A stretch of DNA of 8,309 nt from contig DATKCY010000266.1 of assembly GCA_035512995.1 (NCBI GenBank), forward strand, positions 1-8,309, written 5' to 3'. Positions 1-5,194 of this stretch are shown here, piece after piece. The DNA is from Thermohalobaculum sp035512995 (GTDB lineage: Bacteria > Pseudomonadota > Alphaproteobacteria > Rhodobacterales > Rhodobacteraceae). The position numbers and the translations under genes are program-made. How positions within the stretch are numbered: position 1 is the stretch's first letter; each line of letters starts with the position of its first letter. The notes under the pieces were generated by a model. That model did no database searches. It saw nothing but the letters and a program-made list of their open reading frames with translations, and was not told the DNA's origin.

Positions 1-1
1 G

Positions 2-574
2 GCCGGGACGAGCGGGCTCACCTGGGTCATCGACCCGATCGACGGCACGCGCTCCTTCATCGCGGGGCTGCCGACCTGGGGGGTGCTGATCGCCCTCGAC
101 GACGGCCACGCGACGCGCCTCGGGATCGTGGACCAGCCCTATATCGGCGAGCGGTTCGGGGCGCGGCTCGGGCCGTCCGGCGACGAGGCGTGGCTCGCGC
201 GCGGGGGCGCGCGGCGCGCGCTCCGGGTCCGCCCCTGCGCGACGCTCGGCGCGGCGGTGCTGCTCTCGACCGCGCCCGGGATGTTCGCGCCGCCCGAGTT
301 CGAGGGCTTCTCGGCCGTCAGCCGGCGCTGCCGGCTGACCCGCTACGGCACCGACTGCTACGGCTACGCGATGGTCGCGGCCGGCCACGCGGACCTGGTG
401 ATCGAGGCGGGGCTCGAGGCCTACGACATCGCGGCGCCGGGCGCGCTCGTGCGCGCCGCCGGCGGCATCGTCACCGACTGGCAAGGCGGCGACTGCCGCT
501 GGGGCGGGCGCGCGATCGCCGCCGGCGACCCCCGCGTGCACGCCGAGGCGCTCGAGGTCCTGAGCCGCATCTGA
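2..574 (+). CDS. hisN: Inositol monophosphatase family protein, probable histidinol-phosphatase (5'-truncated)
   Basis: The frame is open from base 2, so this is the C-terminal 190 residues of a gene that begins upstream of the window; about 70 residues are probably missing for a family of roughly 260. The Li+-sensitive, Mg2+-dependent phosphatase signature is plain: WVIDPIDGTRSF at visible residues 8-19, with metal-ligand aspartates D11 and D14, followed by GLPTWG. The second signature, YDIAAPGALVRAAGG, carries the third metal-binding aspartate at about residue 142. The upstream metal-binding glutamate would lie outside the window. The GTRSFIAGLPTWG wording resembles HisN-type histidinol-phosphatases (L-histidinol phosphate to L-histidinol in histidine synthesis) more than SuhB-type inositol phosphatases, but that is a judgement from memory. 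A GTG at 83 is internal, because the signature precedes it. The gene ends with TGA and converges on the LOG-family gene. Confidence 0.85.
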   Translation, partial: AGTSGLTWVIDPIDGTRSFIAGLPTWGVLIALDDGHATRLGIVDQPYIGERFGARLGPSGDEAWLARGGARRALRVRPCATLGAAVLLSTAPGMFAPPEFEGFSAVSRRCRLTRYGTDCYGYAMVAAGHADLVIEAGLEAYDIAAPGALVRAAGGIVTDWQGGDCRWGGRAIAAGDPRVHAEALEVLSRI

Positions 575-598
575 CCAGGCTCTCCGGCAGCCTGCGGG

Positions 599-678
599 CC
601 ACGGTCCGGGCCGGGTCAAGGGTCGCGGCACGCGACCCGGCGAAGCCGGGCTTGCCCTTGACGCGGCCCGGACCGTGG
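599..678. repeat. 80-bp inverted-repeat element able to fold as a three-way junction
   Basis: Two 24-nt arms, 599-622 and 655-678, are reverse complements with a single G-G mismatch (614 against 663). The interior holds two smaller perfect hairpins: TCGCG-GCA-CGCGA at 623-635 and CCCGGC-GAA-GCCGGG at 636-650, followed by the unpaired bases CTTG. The whole unit would therefore fold as a long stem closed by a three-way junction. A competing 8-bp hairpin, GGGTCGCG (620-627) with CGCGACCC (631-638), is also possible. There is no T-tract on either strand, so it is not a classical intrinsic terminator. Its place between convergent genes fits a REP/MITE-like intergenic element or a structure at both 3' ends. 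It is symmetric, so no strand is assigned. Confidence 0.75.
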
Positions 679-692
679 CGAACGCTCGACCT

Positions 693-710
693 GAAGCCCC
701 CCGGGGCTTC
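693..710. terminator. Candidate bidirectional hairpin downstream of hisN
   Basis: GAAGCCCC (693-700) pairs with GGGGCTTC (703-710) around a two-base spacer (physically a 7-bp stem with a 4-base loop). It lies in the convergent gap, 119 bases after the hisN stop. Neither flank has a T-run: the plus strand continues TCCCC, and the minus strand reads CAGG after the stem. Its role as a terminator is therefore only a guess. Confidence 0.3.
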
Positions 711-875
711 TCCCCAGCAAATGCGCCTCCCGCCAGGCATCCCTGAACCAGCCGCTCCGGGACACACCCCGCCAAGCCGAAACCCCGCAGGACTCATCGC
801 GGCGACCAGCCGCGATTCCGCCGAGCTCGCTGGCCCGTCCCGGATGCCTCGCCGCTGGCGCGGCGGCGGCGCCGC
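711..875. other. Remainder of convergent intergenic gap, no gene seen
   Basis: I see no convincing gene here. The open frames that cross it are antisense or out-of-frame readings without recognisable motifs. It contains a perfect 7-bp hairpin, TCGCGGC-GACCA-GCCGCGA at 797-815, with no T-run. Just after the stop of the minus-strand LOG gene there is a GC-only stretch (about 851-875) of overlapping GCCGC/GCGGC inverted repeats. On the minus strand these hairpins could shape the 3' end of the LOG-family transcript. A weak resemblance between GGCATCCCTG (about 738) and the inverse of CCGGATGCC (about 840) suggests a larger decayed inverted repeat, but I could not establish it. Confidence 0.4.
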
Positions 876-1706
876 TCAGTCCTCGGCGTCGATCGCGGGC
901 TTCAGGATCGCCCAGCCCTCCTCGGCGGTCTCGACCATGTGGAACAGCTCGAGGTCGGTGGCGGCGATCGTGCCGGCATCGGCCAGAGCCTCCCAGTCGA
1001 CGATCCGGGTCCAGAAGTCGCGGCCGAACAGCAGCACCGGCACGCGCTCCATCCGCCGGGTCTGGATCAGCGTCAGCGTCTCGAACAGCTCGTCGAGCGT
1101 GCCGAAGCCGCCCGGGAACACCGCCACAGCCTTGGCGCGCATCAGGAAATGCATCTTGCGGATGCCGAAATAGTGGAAGTTGAAGCTGAAGGCCGGCGTG
1201 ACGTAGGCGTTCGGCGCCTGCTCGTGCTCGACCACGATGTTGAGGCCGAGCGACGGCGCCCCGGCCTCGTGCGCGCCCATGTTCGCGGCCTCCATCACGC
1301 CCGGGCCGCCGCCGGTCGCGACCACGTACTGCCGGCCGTAGCGGCGCACGCTCTCCTCGCCGACCAGGCGGCCGAGCTTGCGCGCCTCCTCGTAGTACTT
1401 CGTGAGCCCGGCCTGCGTCTCGGTGCGCGCCGTCTCGCGAAGCTCCGGCGGCGGGATGCGGGCACCGCCGAAGAAGACGACGGTCGACTCGATGCCGTGG
1501 TCCTCCATGATCAGCTGCGGCTTCATCAGCTCGAGCTGCAGGCGGACGGGGCGCAGCTCGTCGCGCTCGAGGAAATCGAGGTCGGTGTAGGCGAGCCGGT
1601 AGGCCGGCGCCTGCGTCTGCGGCGTCTGCGGGGTCCGCTCGGCCGCGTCGGCGTCCCGCTCGGCCGAGCGGAATACCGATCTGCGCTCGCGCTCGTGGTC
1701 TTTCAC
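876..1706 (-). CDS. LOG/TIGR00730-family Rossmann-fold protein (possible nucleoside-5'-monophosphate phosphoribohydrolase)
   Basis: The 276-residue protein carries the family motifs: FGGAR at 79-83, TGGGPGVMEAAN at 131-142 and the hallmark PGGFGTLDE at 198-206. In the LOG family the last two form the nucleotide-binding and catalytic site that cleaves N6-modified AMP to free base and ribose 5-phosphate; many members were mis-annotated as lysine decarboxylases. The substrate of this longer bacterial subgroup is not certain. Residues 1-35 are charged, low-complexity sequence with a TPQTPQTQ repeat. Residues 36-65 (YRLAYTDLDFLERDELRPVRLQLELMKPQ) match the extra N-terminal block I recall from alphaproteobacterial homologues, so this start is plausible. 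It is a GTG with GGAG nine bases upstream. The gene is cytoplasmic, with no signal peptide or membrane segment. It is divergent from dapD and convergent with hisN, so it is probably monocistronic. Confidence 0.85.
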   Translation of the reverse strand: MKDHERERRSVFRSAERDADAAERTPQTPQTQAPAYRLAYTDLDFLERDELRPVRLQLELMKPQLIMEDHGIESTVVFFGGARIPPPELRETARTETQAGLTKYYEEARKLGRLVGEESVRRYGRQYVVATGGGPGVMEAANMGAHEAGAPSLGLNIVVEHEQAPNAYVTPAFSFNFHYFGIRKMHFLMRAKAVAVFPGGFGTLDELFETLTLIQTRRMERVPVLLFGRDFWTRIVDWEALADAGTIAATDLELFHMVETAEEGWAILKPAIDAED

Positions 1707-1810
1707 GCGGCCTGGCTCCGGTGCTGCGTTGACGGTCCCTTCACCTAAGGCGCGGCGGCCTCCGCTGCAATCGTCCGACGGCGGCGCGGCCCGGCGATCG
1801 CGCCCGGCAA

Positions 1811-1839
1811 TTGCGTCGGGGCGGCCTTCTCCCTATCAG
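1811..1839 (+). promoter_or_regulatory. Candidate dapD promoter
   Basis: TTGCGT (1811-1816), a 17-base spacer and TATCAG (1834-1839) form a reasonable sigma-70-type promoter. The expected transcription start is near 1846 and the leader would be about 30 bases. This is the best match I found in the 168-base divergent gap between the LOG gene and dapD. The -10 ends in G rather than T, as many alphaproteobacterial promoters do. For the LOG gene I saw only a weak minus-strand candidate, TTGCAG-N17-TAGGTG. Confidence 0.4.
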
Positions 1840-1859
1840 TCGGGGCCGACCGATCAGCC

Positions 1860-1866
1860 GGAGGAG
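1860..1866 (+). promoter_or_regulatory. dapD ribosome binding site
   Basis: GGAGGAG sits eight bases before the ATG at 1875. It is the strongest Shine-Dalgarno sequence in the window and fixes the dapD start. Confidence 0.8.
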
Positions 1867-1874
1867 ACGCGAGG

Positions 1875-2720
1875 ATGGGCCTGGGCCAGCTCGAGACCAC
1901 GATCGAAGACGCCTGGGAGGATCGGGACGGCCTGTCCGGCTCGACCACCGGCGCGGTGCGGGACGCGGTCGACGCGGCGCTCGACGCGCTCGACCGGGGC
2001 AGGCTGAGGGTGGCCGAGCGGCAGGACGACGGCGCCTGGACCGTCAACCAGTGGGCCAAGAAGGCGGTGCTGCTGAGCTTTCGCCTGAACGACATGACGC
2101 CGATCGGGGGCGGCCCCGGGGGGGCCACCTGGTGGGACAAGGTGCCGTCCAAGTTCGCCGGCTGGGGCGAGGCCGAGTGGCGCGAGGCGGGCTTCCGCGC
2201 GGTGCCGCACTGCGTCGTCCGCCACTCGGCCTACATCGCGCCGGGCGTCGTGCTGATGCCCTCCTTCGTCAACCTCGGCGCCCATGTGGACAGCGGCACG
2301 ATGATCGACACCTGGGCGACGGTCGGCTCGTGCGCGCAGATCGGCCGGAACGTCCACATCTCGGGCGGCGCCGGCATCGGCGGCGTGCTCGAGCCGTTGC
2401 AGGCGAACCCGGTCGTGATCGAGAACACCTGCTTCATCGGCGCCCGCGCCGAGGTCGCCGAGGGCGTGATCGTGCGCGAGGGCTCGGTGCTGTCGATGGG
2501 CGTCTACATCGGCGCCTCGACCCGGATCGTCGACCGCACGACCGGAGAGACGCATCTGGGCGAGGTCCCGCCGTTTTCGGTCGTCGTCCCCGGCACGATG
2601 CCGGGCAAGGCGCTGCCCGACGGCTCGCCCGGCCCCGGCCTCTACTGCGCCGTGATCGTCAAGCGGGTCGACGAGCGCACGCGCGCCAAGACCTCGATCA
2701 ACGAGCTGTTGCGTGCCTGA
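1875..2720 (+). CDS. dapD: 2,3,4,5-tetrahydropyridine-2,6-dicarboxylate N-succinyltransferase
   Basis: DapD transfers succinyl from succinyl-CoA to tetrahydrodipicolinate, giving N-succinyl-2-amino-6-ketopimelate, in the cytoplasmic succinylase pathway to meso-diaminopimelate and lysine. The 281 residues are close to the usual length of about 274. Residues 1-50 form the helical N-terminal domain; the conserved block WTVNQWAKKAVLLSFRLND occupies 55-73. From about 108 to 245 run left-handed beta-helix hexapeptide repeats with typical I/V-G spacing (APGVVLMP, NLGAHVDSGTMIDTWATVGS, GGAGIGGVLEP). D144 and E192 appear to match the catalytic Asp141 and Glu189 reported for mycobacterial DapD, judged from spacing. 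The C-terminus keeps KTSINELLR. The start is fixed by a strong Shine-Dalgarno sequence. The last 8 bases overlap the next gene, and dapE follows it, making a dap operon. Confidence 0.97.
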   Translation: MGLGQLETTIEDAWEDRDGLSGSTTGAVRDAVDAALDALDRGRLRVAERQDDGAWTVNQWAKKAVLLSFRLNDMTPIGGGPGGATWWDKVPSKFAGWGEAEWREAGFRAVPHCVVRHSAYIAPGVVLMPSFVNLGAHVDSGTMIDTWATVGSCAQIGRNVHISGGAGIGGVLEPLQANPVVIENTCFIGARAEVAEGVIVREGSVLSMGVYIGASTRIVDRTTGETHLGEVPPFSVVVPGTMPGKALPDGSPGPGLYCAVIVKRVDERTRAKTSINELLRA

Positions 2721-3027
2721 GGAAGAGGTCTTCATCCTGCTGGTCGAGGTCGGGCGGCGCGAGGGCGACGGGCTGCCCGACGACGCGACCGGCGCCGCCT
2801 TCCTCTGCTACGCCGCCGGGCGGGACGAGAAGAACGCGGTCGACGAGACCGTGGCCGTGCTCCGCCAGGCCGGCCTCAGCCCGCTCGAGGTCGAGAGCTA
2901 CGGCACCGGCTCCGATCCCGACGGCATCGAGATCGGCGAGGAGGAACGCGCCCTGATCGCCCGCGCCCGGGCCGAGAACGCCGTCATCGTCGCGAGCGTC
3001 GAGCATTTCACCGAGGAGACGTCATGA
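2713..3027 (+). CDS. Small acidic protein of unknown function between dapD and dapE
   Basis: This 104-residue frame starts at a GTG inside the last codons of dapD (8-bp overlap) and ends in an ATGA overlap with dapE, so it is almost certainly translated as part of the operon. I do not recognise a named domain. It is strongly acidic: about 24 Asp/Glu against 8 Arg/Lys, with EEE clusters at residues 3-5 and near 77. By eye it alternates hydrophobic strands (VFILLVEV at 6-13, AAFLCYA at 28-34, a strand near 58-63, NAVIVASVEHF near the C-terminus) with helices (about 40-52 and 76-88), suggesting a compact alpha/beta fold. There is no signal peptide, membrane segment or cysteine metal motif. The start has no good Shine-Dalgarno (only GAG seven bases upstream), consistent with coupling to dapD. 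I recall similar short ORFs between dapD and dapE in Rhodobacterales, but cannot confirm this. Confidence 0.8.
   Translation: MPEEEVFILLVEVGRREGDGLPDDATGAAFLCYAAGRDEKNAVDETVAVLRQAGLSPLEVESYGTGSDPDGIEIGEEERALIARARAENAVIVASVEHFTEETS
3013..3018 (+). promoter_or_regulatory. dapE ribosome binding site within the upstream ORF
   Basis: GAGGAG lies five bases before the ATG at 3024, inside the coding sequence of the small acidic protein. With the ATGA stop/start overlap it supports this dapE start and translational coupling. Confidence 0.65.
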
Positions 3028-4172
3028 CCGCCCCGATCGACCCTGTGGAGCTGACCGCGGCGCTGGTGCGCTGCCCCTCCGTCACCCCCGAGGAAGGGGG
3101 CGCGCTGCGGCTGATCGAGGAGCGGCTGACCCCGCTCGGCTTTCGCTGCACGCGCATCAGCCGCGGCGGGGTCGAGAACCTTTATGCCCGCTGGGGCGAC
3201 GCGGCGCCGGTGTTCGCCTTCAACGGCCACACCGACGTCGTGCCGGCCGGCGACGCCGCCGCCTGGACGCACCCGCCCTTCGGCGCCGAGGCCGCCGACG
3301 GCCACATCTGGGGCCGGGGCTCGGTCGACATGAAATCGGGGGTCGCGGCCTTCGTCGCGGCCGCGGCGGCGCTGGTCGACGAGGCGCCGCCCGCGGGCTC
3401 GATCGCGCTGCTCGTGACCGGCGACGAGGAGGGGGAGGCCGTGGACGGCACCGCGGCGATCCTCGACTGGATGCGCGCCAACGGCGAGCAGGCCGATGTC
3501 TGCATCGTCGGCGAGCCGACGGCGGCGGAGCGTCTCGGCGACACGGTCAAGATCGGGCGGCGCGGCTCGGCCACCGGCTATCTGGCCGTCACGGGCCGGC
3601 AGGGGCACAGCGCCTACCCGGAGAGCGCGCTGAACCCCCTGCCCGTGCTCGCGCGCATCTGCGTGCGGCTGGCGGAGGCCGAGCTCGACCGGGGCAGCGA
3701 GCACTTCCAGCCCTCGACGCTGGCGCTGACCTCGATCGACGTCGGCAACCCCGCGAACAACGTGATCCCGGCGGAGGGGCGCGCGGTCTTCAACATCCGC
3801 TTCAACGACCGGCACACGAGCGACAGCCTTGCCGCCTGGGCCGGGGAGATCGTGGCCGAGGAGTGCGCCCGCGACGACGCCGGGCACCGGCTGGACTGGC
3901 AGGTCTCGGGCGAGAGCTTCCTGACGCCGCCGGGGCCGTTCACCGACCTCGTCTCGGACGTGCTGGAGGCGGAGGGGTTCGGGCGCCCGGCGCTGACGAC
4001 CGGCGGCGGAACCTCGGACGCCCGCTTCGTGCGCGACATGTGCCCGGTGCTCGAGCTCGGCCTCGTCGGCCGCGGCATGCACCAGACCGACGAGCGCGTG
4101 CCGGAGGAGGATGTGCGAGCGCTGGCGGTGATTTATCGGAAGATCCTCGAGCGCTACTTCCAGGCAGGATGA
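3024..4172 (+). CDS. dapE: Succinyl-diaminopimelate desuccinylase
   Basis: DapE hydrolyses N-succinyl-L,L-diaminopimelate to L,L-diaminopimelate and succinate; it is a cytoplasmic dinuclear-zinc M20 peptidase-family enzyme. The 382 residues match the family length (about 375-385). All expected metal and catalytic residues are visible: NGHTDVVPAGD with H69 and D71, GRGSVDMKSG with D102, TGDEEGE with the catalytic base E135 and ligand E136, VGEPT with ligand E164, and GMHQTDE with ligand H353. The lid/dimerisation domain lies roughly at 180-295 and begins near GRRGSATGYLAVTGRQGHSAYPE. GGGTSDARF, the family's substrate-side loop, is near 330-338. The ATG overlaps the stop of the preceding small ORF. 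The gene ends just before a REP-like hairpin cluster and converges on carD. Confidence 0.97.
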   Translation: MTAPIDPVELTAALVRCPSVTPEEGGALRLIEERLTPLGFRCTRISRGGVENLYARWGDAAPVFAFNGHTDVVPAGDAAAWTHPPFGAEAADGHIWGRGSVDMKSGVAAFVAAAAALVDEAPPAGSIALLVTGDEEGEAVDGTAAILDWMRANGEQADVCIVGEPTAAERLGDTVKIGRRGSATGYLAVTGRQGHSAYPESALNPLPVLARICVRLAEAELDRGSEHFQPSTLALTSIDVGNPANNVIPAEGRAVFNIRFNDRHTSDSLAAWAGEIVAEECARDDAGHRLDWQVSGESFLTPPGPFTDLVSDVLEAEGFGRPALTTGGGTSDARFVRDMCPVLELGLVGRGMHQTDERVPEEDVRALAVIYRKILERYFQAG

Positions 4173-4181
4173 CGGCGCCGC

Positions 4182-4270
4182 CCAGGGCGAGCTGCAGCCC
4201 GCCGACGGGTCGGCTCTGCGCGGCGGGCGGTGCCCTGGCGGGCTGAAGCCCGCCCTGCGGGGCTGAAGTC
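4182..4270. repeat. REP-like palindrome cluster downstream of dapE
   Basis: Three nested or adjacent inverted repeats lie 10-98 bases after the dapE stop. CCAGGGC (4182-4188) pairs with GCCCTGG (4232-4238), enclosing GCCCGCC (4197-4203) with GGCGGGC (4222-4228). Next comes GGCGGGC-TGAA-GCCCGCC (4237-4254), a perfect 7-bp hairpin that shares bases with the outer stem, so the two are alternatives. GGGCTGAAG then recurs as a direct repeat 20 bases on (4240-4248 and 4260-4268), the second copy being degenerate. There is no T-run. These may act as an RNA 3'-end stabiliser or Rho-related structure for the dap operon. Confidence 0.6.
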
Positions 4271-4314
4271 GCCGCGCGCGTCCATGCGCATCCCCGCCGG
4301 CGGATGACGCTGCC

Positions 4315-4352
4315 GAAGAAGAGACCGCCCGCCGGGCGGACCCGGCGGGCGG
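4315..4352 (-). terminator. Intrinsic terminator of carD
   Basis: A perfect 12-bp GC stem, 4325-4336 with 4341-4352, closes a four-base loop. On the minus strand it is followed directly by the pyrimidine tract TCTCTTCTTC (4324 down to 4315). It lies 27 bases beyond the carD stop. Stem plus T-rich tail makes it the best intrinsic terminator in the window. It may also slow plus-strand transcription coming from dapE. Confidence 0.75.
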
Positions 4353-4379
4353 CTGGAACGCTGGCGTCTGCCCCGGGGC

Positions 4380-4898
4380 TCAGGCGGCCTTGGCCTCGAG
4401 GACGGCGTCGACCTTGGCGGCGGCCTTCTTCTCGTCGAGGCGCTCGACCGCGGCGACCTCGCGGGTCAGCCGCTCGAGCGCGGCCTCGTAGAGCTGGCGC
4501 TCGGAATAGGACTGCTCCGGCTGGTCGTCGGCGCGGTAGAGGTCGCGCACGACCTCGGCGATCGAGATCAGGTCGCCCGAATGGATCTTCTGCTCGTACT
4601 CCTGCGCCCGGCGCGACCACATCGCGCGCTTGACCTTGGCGCGGCCCTTGAGCGTGTGCAGCGCCTTGGCGACGAGATCGGGGGTCGCGAGCGAGCGCAT
4701 GCCGATCGAGGAGGCCTTCGCGGTCGGCACGCGGAGGGTCATCTTGTCCTTCTCGAACGAGATGACGAAGAGCTCCATGTGCGTGCCCGCCACCTCCTGC
4801 TCCTCGACGCGGGTGATCCGTCCCACACCGTGCGCCGGGTAGACCACGTAATCGTTGGCACGGAACTCGGCCGACCCCTGGGTGGACTTCTTTGCCAT
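4380..4898 (-). CDS. carD: CarD family transcriptional regulator
   Basis: CarD binds the RNA polymerase beta subunit and the upstream edge of the transcription bubble, changing open-complex stability at many promoters. The 172 residues match the family. Residues 8-70 are the Tudor-like RNA-polymerase-interacting domain (ANDYVVYPAHGVGRI at 14-28, then EEQEVAGTHMELFVISFEKDKMTLRVP). Residues 75-172 are the helical DNA-binding domain, with the conserved W94 in KRAMWSRRAQEYEQKIHSGD, probably the tryptophan known to wedge at the bubble edge. The C-terminus (151-172) is Ala/Lys/Glu-rich. I chose the ATG at 4898 because GGAGAAAAG precedes it directly and homologues begin near MAKKS. The frame is open up to 5057, but that extension has no family similarity. 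A long leader, its own promoter candidate and a strong terminator suggest an independent transcript, though read-through from fdxA is possible. Confidence 0.95.
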   Translation of the reverse strand: MAKKSTQGSAEFRANDYVVYPAHGVGRITRVEEQEVAGTHMELFVISFEKDKMTLRVPTAKASSIGMRSLATPDLVAKALHTLKGRAKVKRAMWSRRAQEYEQKIHSGDLISIAEVVRDLYRADDQPEQSYSERQLYEAALERLTREVAAVERLDEKKAAAKVDAVLEAKAA

Positions 4899-5056
4899 CT
4901 TTTCTCCGCCTCTCCATGCCCGTCCGCGCCGGGCGCCGTCCGGGGACAAAATATCCGTCCTGCGCTGCACACTCAGCAGGATCGGTGTTTTTCGGTCTTC
5001 GTGCTCCACGCCCGGCCCGGTTCGAAAGCGGGCGGAGCACTTCGGTGTCTGCGACA
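4899..5056 (-). promoter_or_regulatory. Structured carD leader
   Basis: If transcription starts about seven bases below the TATAAT, near 5050, carD has a leader of about 150 bases. It contains a clear hairpin at 5001-5040: GTGCTCC pairs with GGAGCAC, extended by GCCCG/CGGGC with a two-base bulge. No T-run follows it on the minus strand, so attenuation of the classical kind is not indicated. The leader ends in the Shine-Dalgarno GGAG at about 4904-4907. Confidence 0.4.
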
Positions 5057-5086
5057 ATTATATAACACACTCCTGCCCGGATTTCT
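5057..5086 (-). promoter_or_regulatory. Candidate carD promoter with consensus TATAAT
   Basis: On the minus strand TATAAT occupies 5062 down to 5057, inside an AT-rich patch (about 5054-5066) that stands out from its GC-rich surroundings. No TTGACA-like -35 is present; the 17-18-base positions read GAAATC or AGAAAT. An inverted repeat, CCGGA (5077-5081) with TCCGG (5090-5094), straddles that place. A consensus -10 with T at its last position is unusual in this window, whose other candidates lack it. Confidence 0.5.
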
Positions 5087-5116
5087 ACGTCCGGACGGGG
5101 ATTGACACGCCCGGCG

Positions 5117-5150
5117 TTGACCCAGGGGTGGCAGATTCGTACGATTCTGC
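5117..5150 (+). promoter_or_regulatory. Near-palindrome overlapping a plus-strand promoter-like sequence
   Basis: TTGACC (5117-5122), a 17-base spacer and TACGAT (5140-5145) make a promoter-like match on the plus strand. It would read into fdxA antisense. The -10 lies inside a 20-bp near-palindrome at 5131-5150 (GCAGATTCGT then ACGATTCTGC, one mismatched pair). A second TTGAC lies 15 bases upstream (5102-5106). The palindrome could instead be a hairpin at the fdxA 3' end or an operator upstream of carD. I cannot choose between these from sequence. Confidence 0.3.
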
Positions 5151-5194
5151 GCTGATCTGACGCGGAGAGGGTGCGGGCGCGCGGCGTCCGGGCG

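Noticed and set aside
83..85. GTG as the start of the hisN-like gene
   Set aside because: The metal-binding DPIDGT signature lies upstream in the same open frame, so the gene begins before the window.
471..797. 108-codon minus-strand frame covering the 575-797 gap
   Set aside because: It runs through the inverted-repeat element and into hisN antisense, with no recognisable domain and biased composition.
190..1173. 327-codon plus-strand open frame across the hisN 3' end, the gap and the LOG gene
   Set aside because: It is Arg/Ala/Pro-rich with no motif, runs out of frame through hisN and antisense to a well-supported gene; typical of very GC-rich DNA.
4899..5057. N-terminal extension of CarD by 53 residues
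   Set aside because: The extension has no family similarity and would start inside the TATAAT region; the ATG at 4898 has a good Shine-Dalgarno and gives the family's normal N-terminus.
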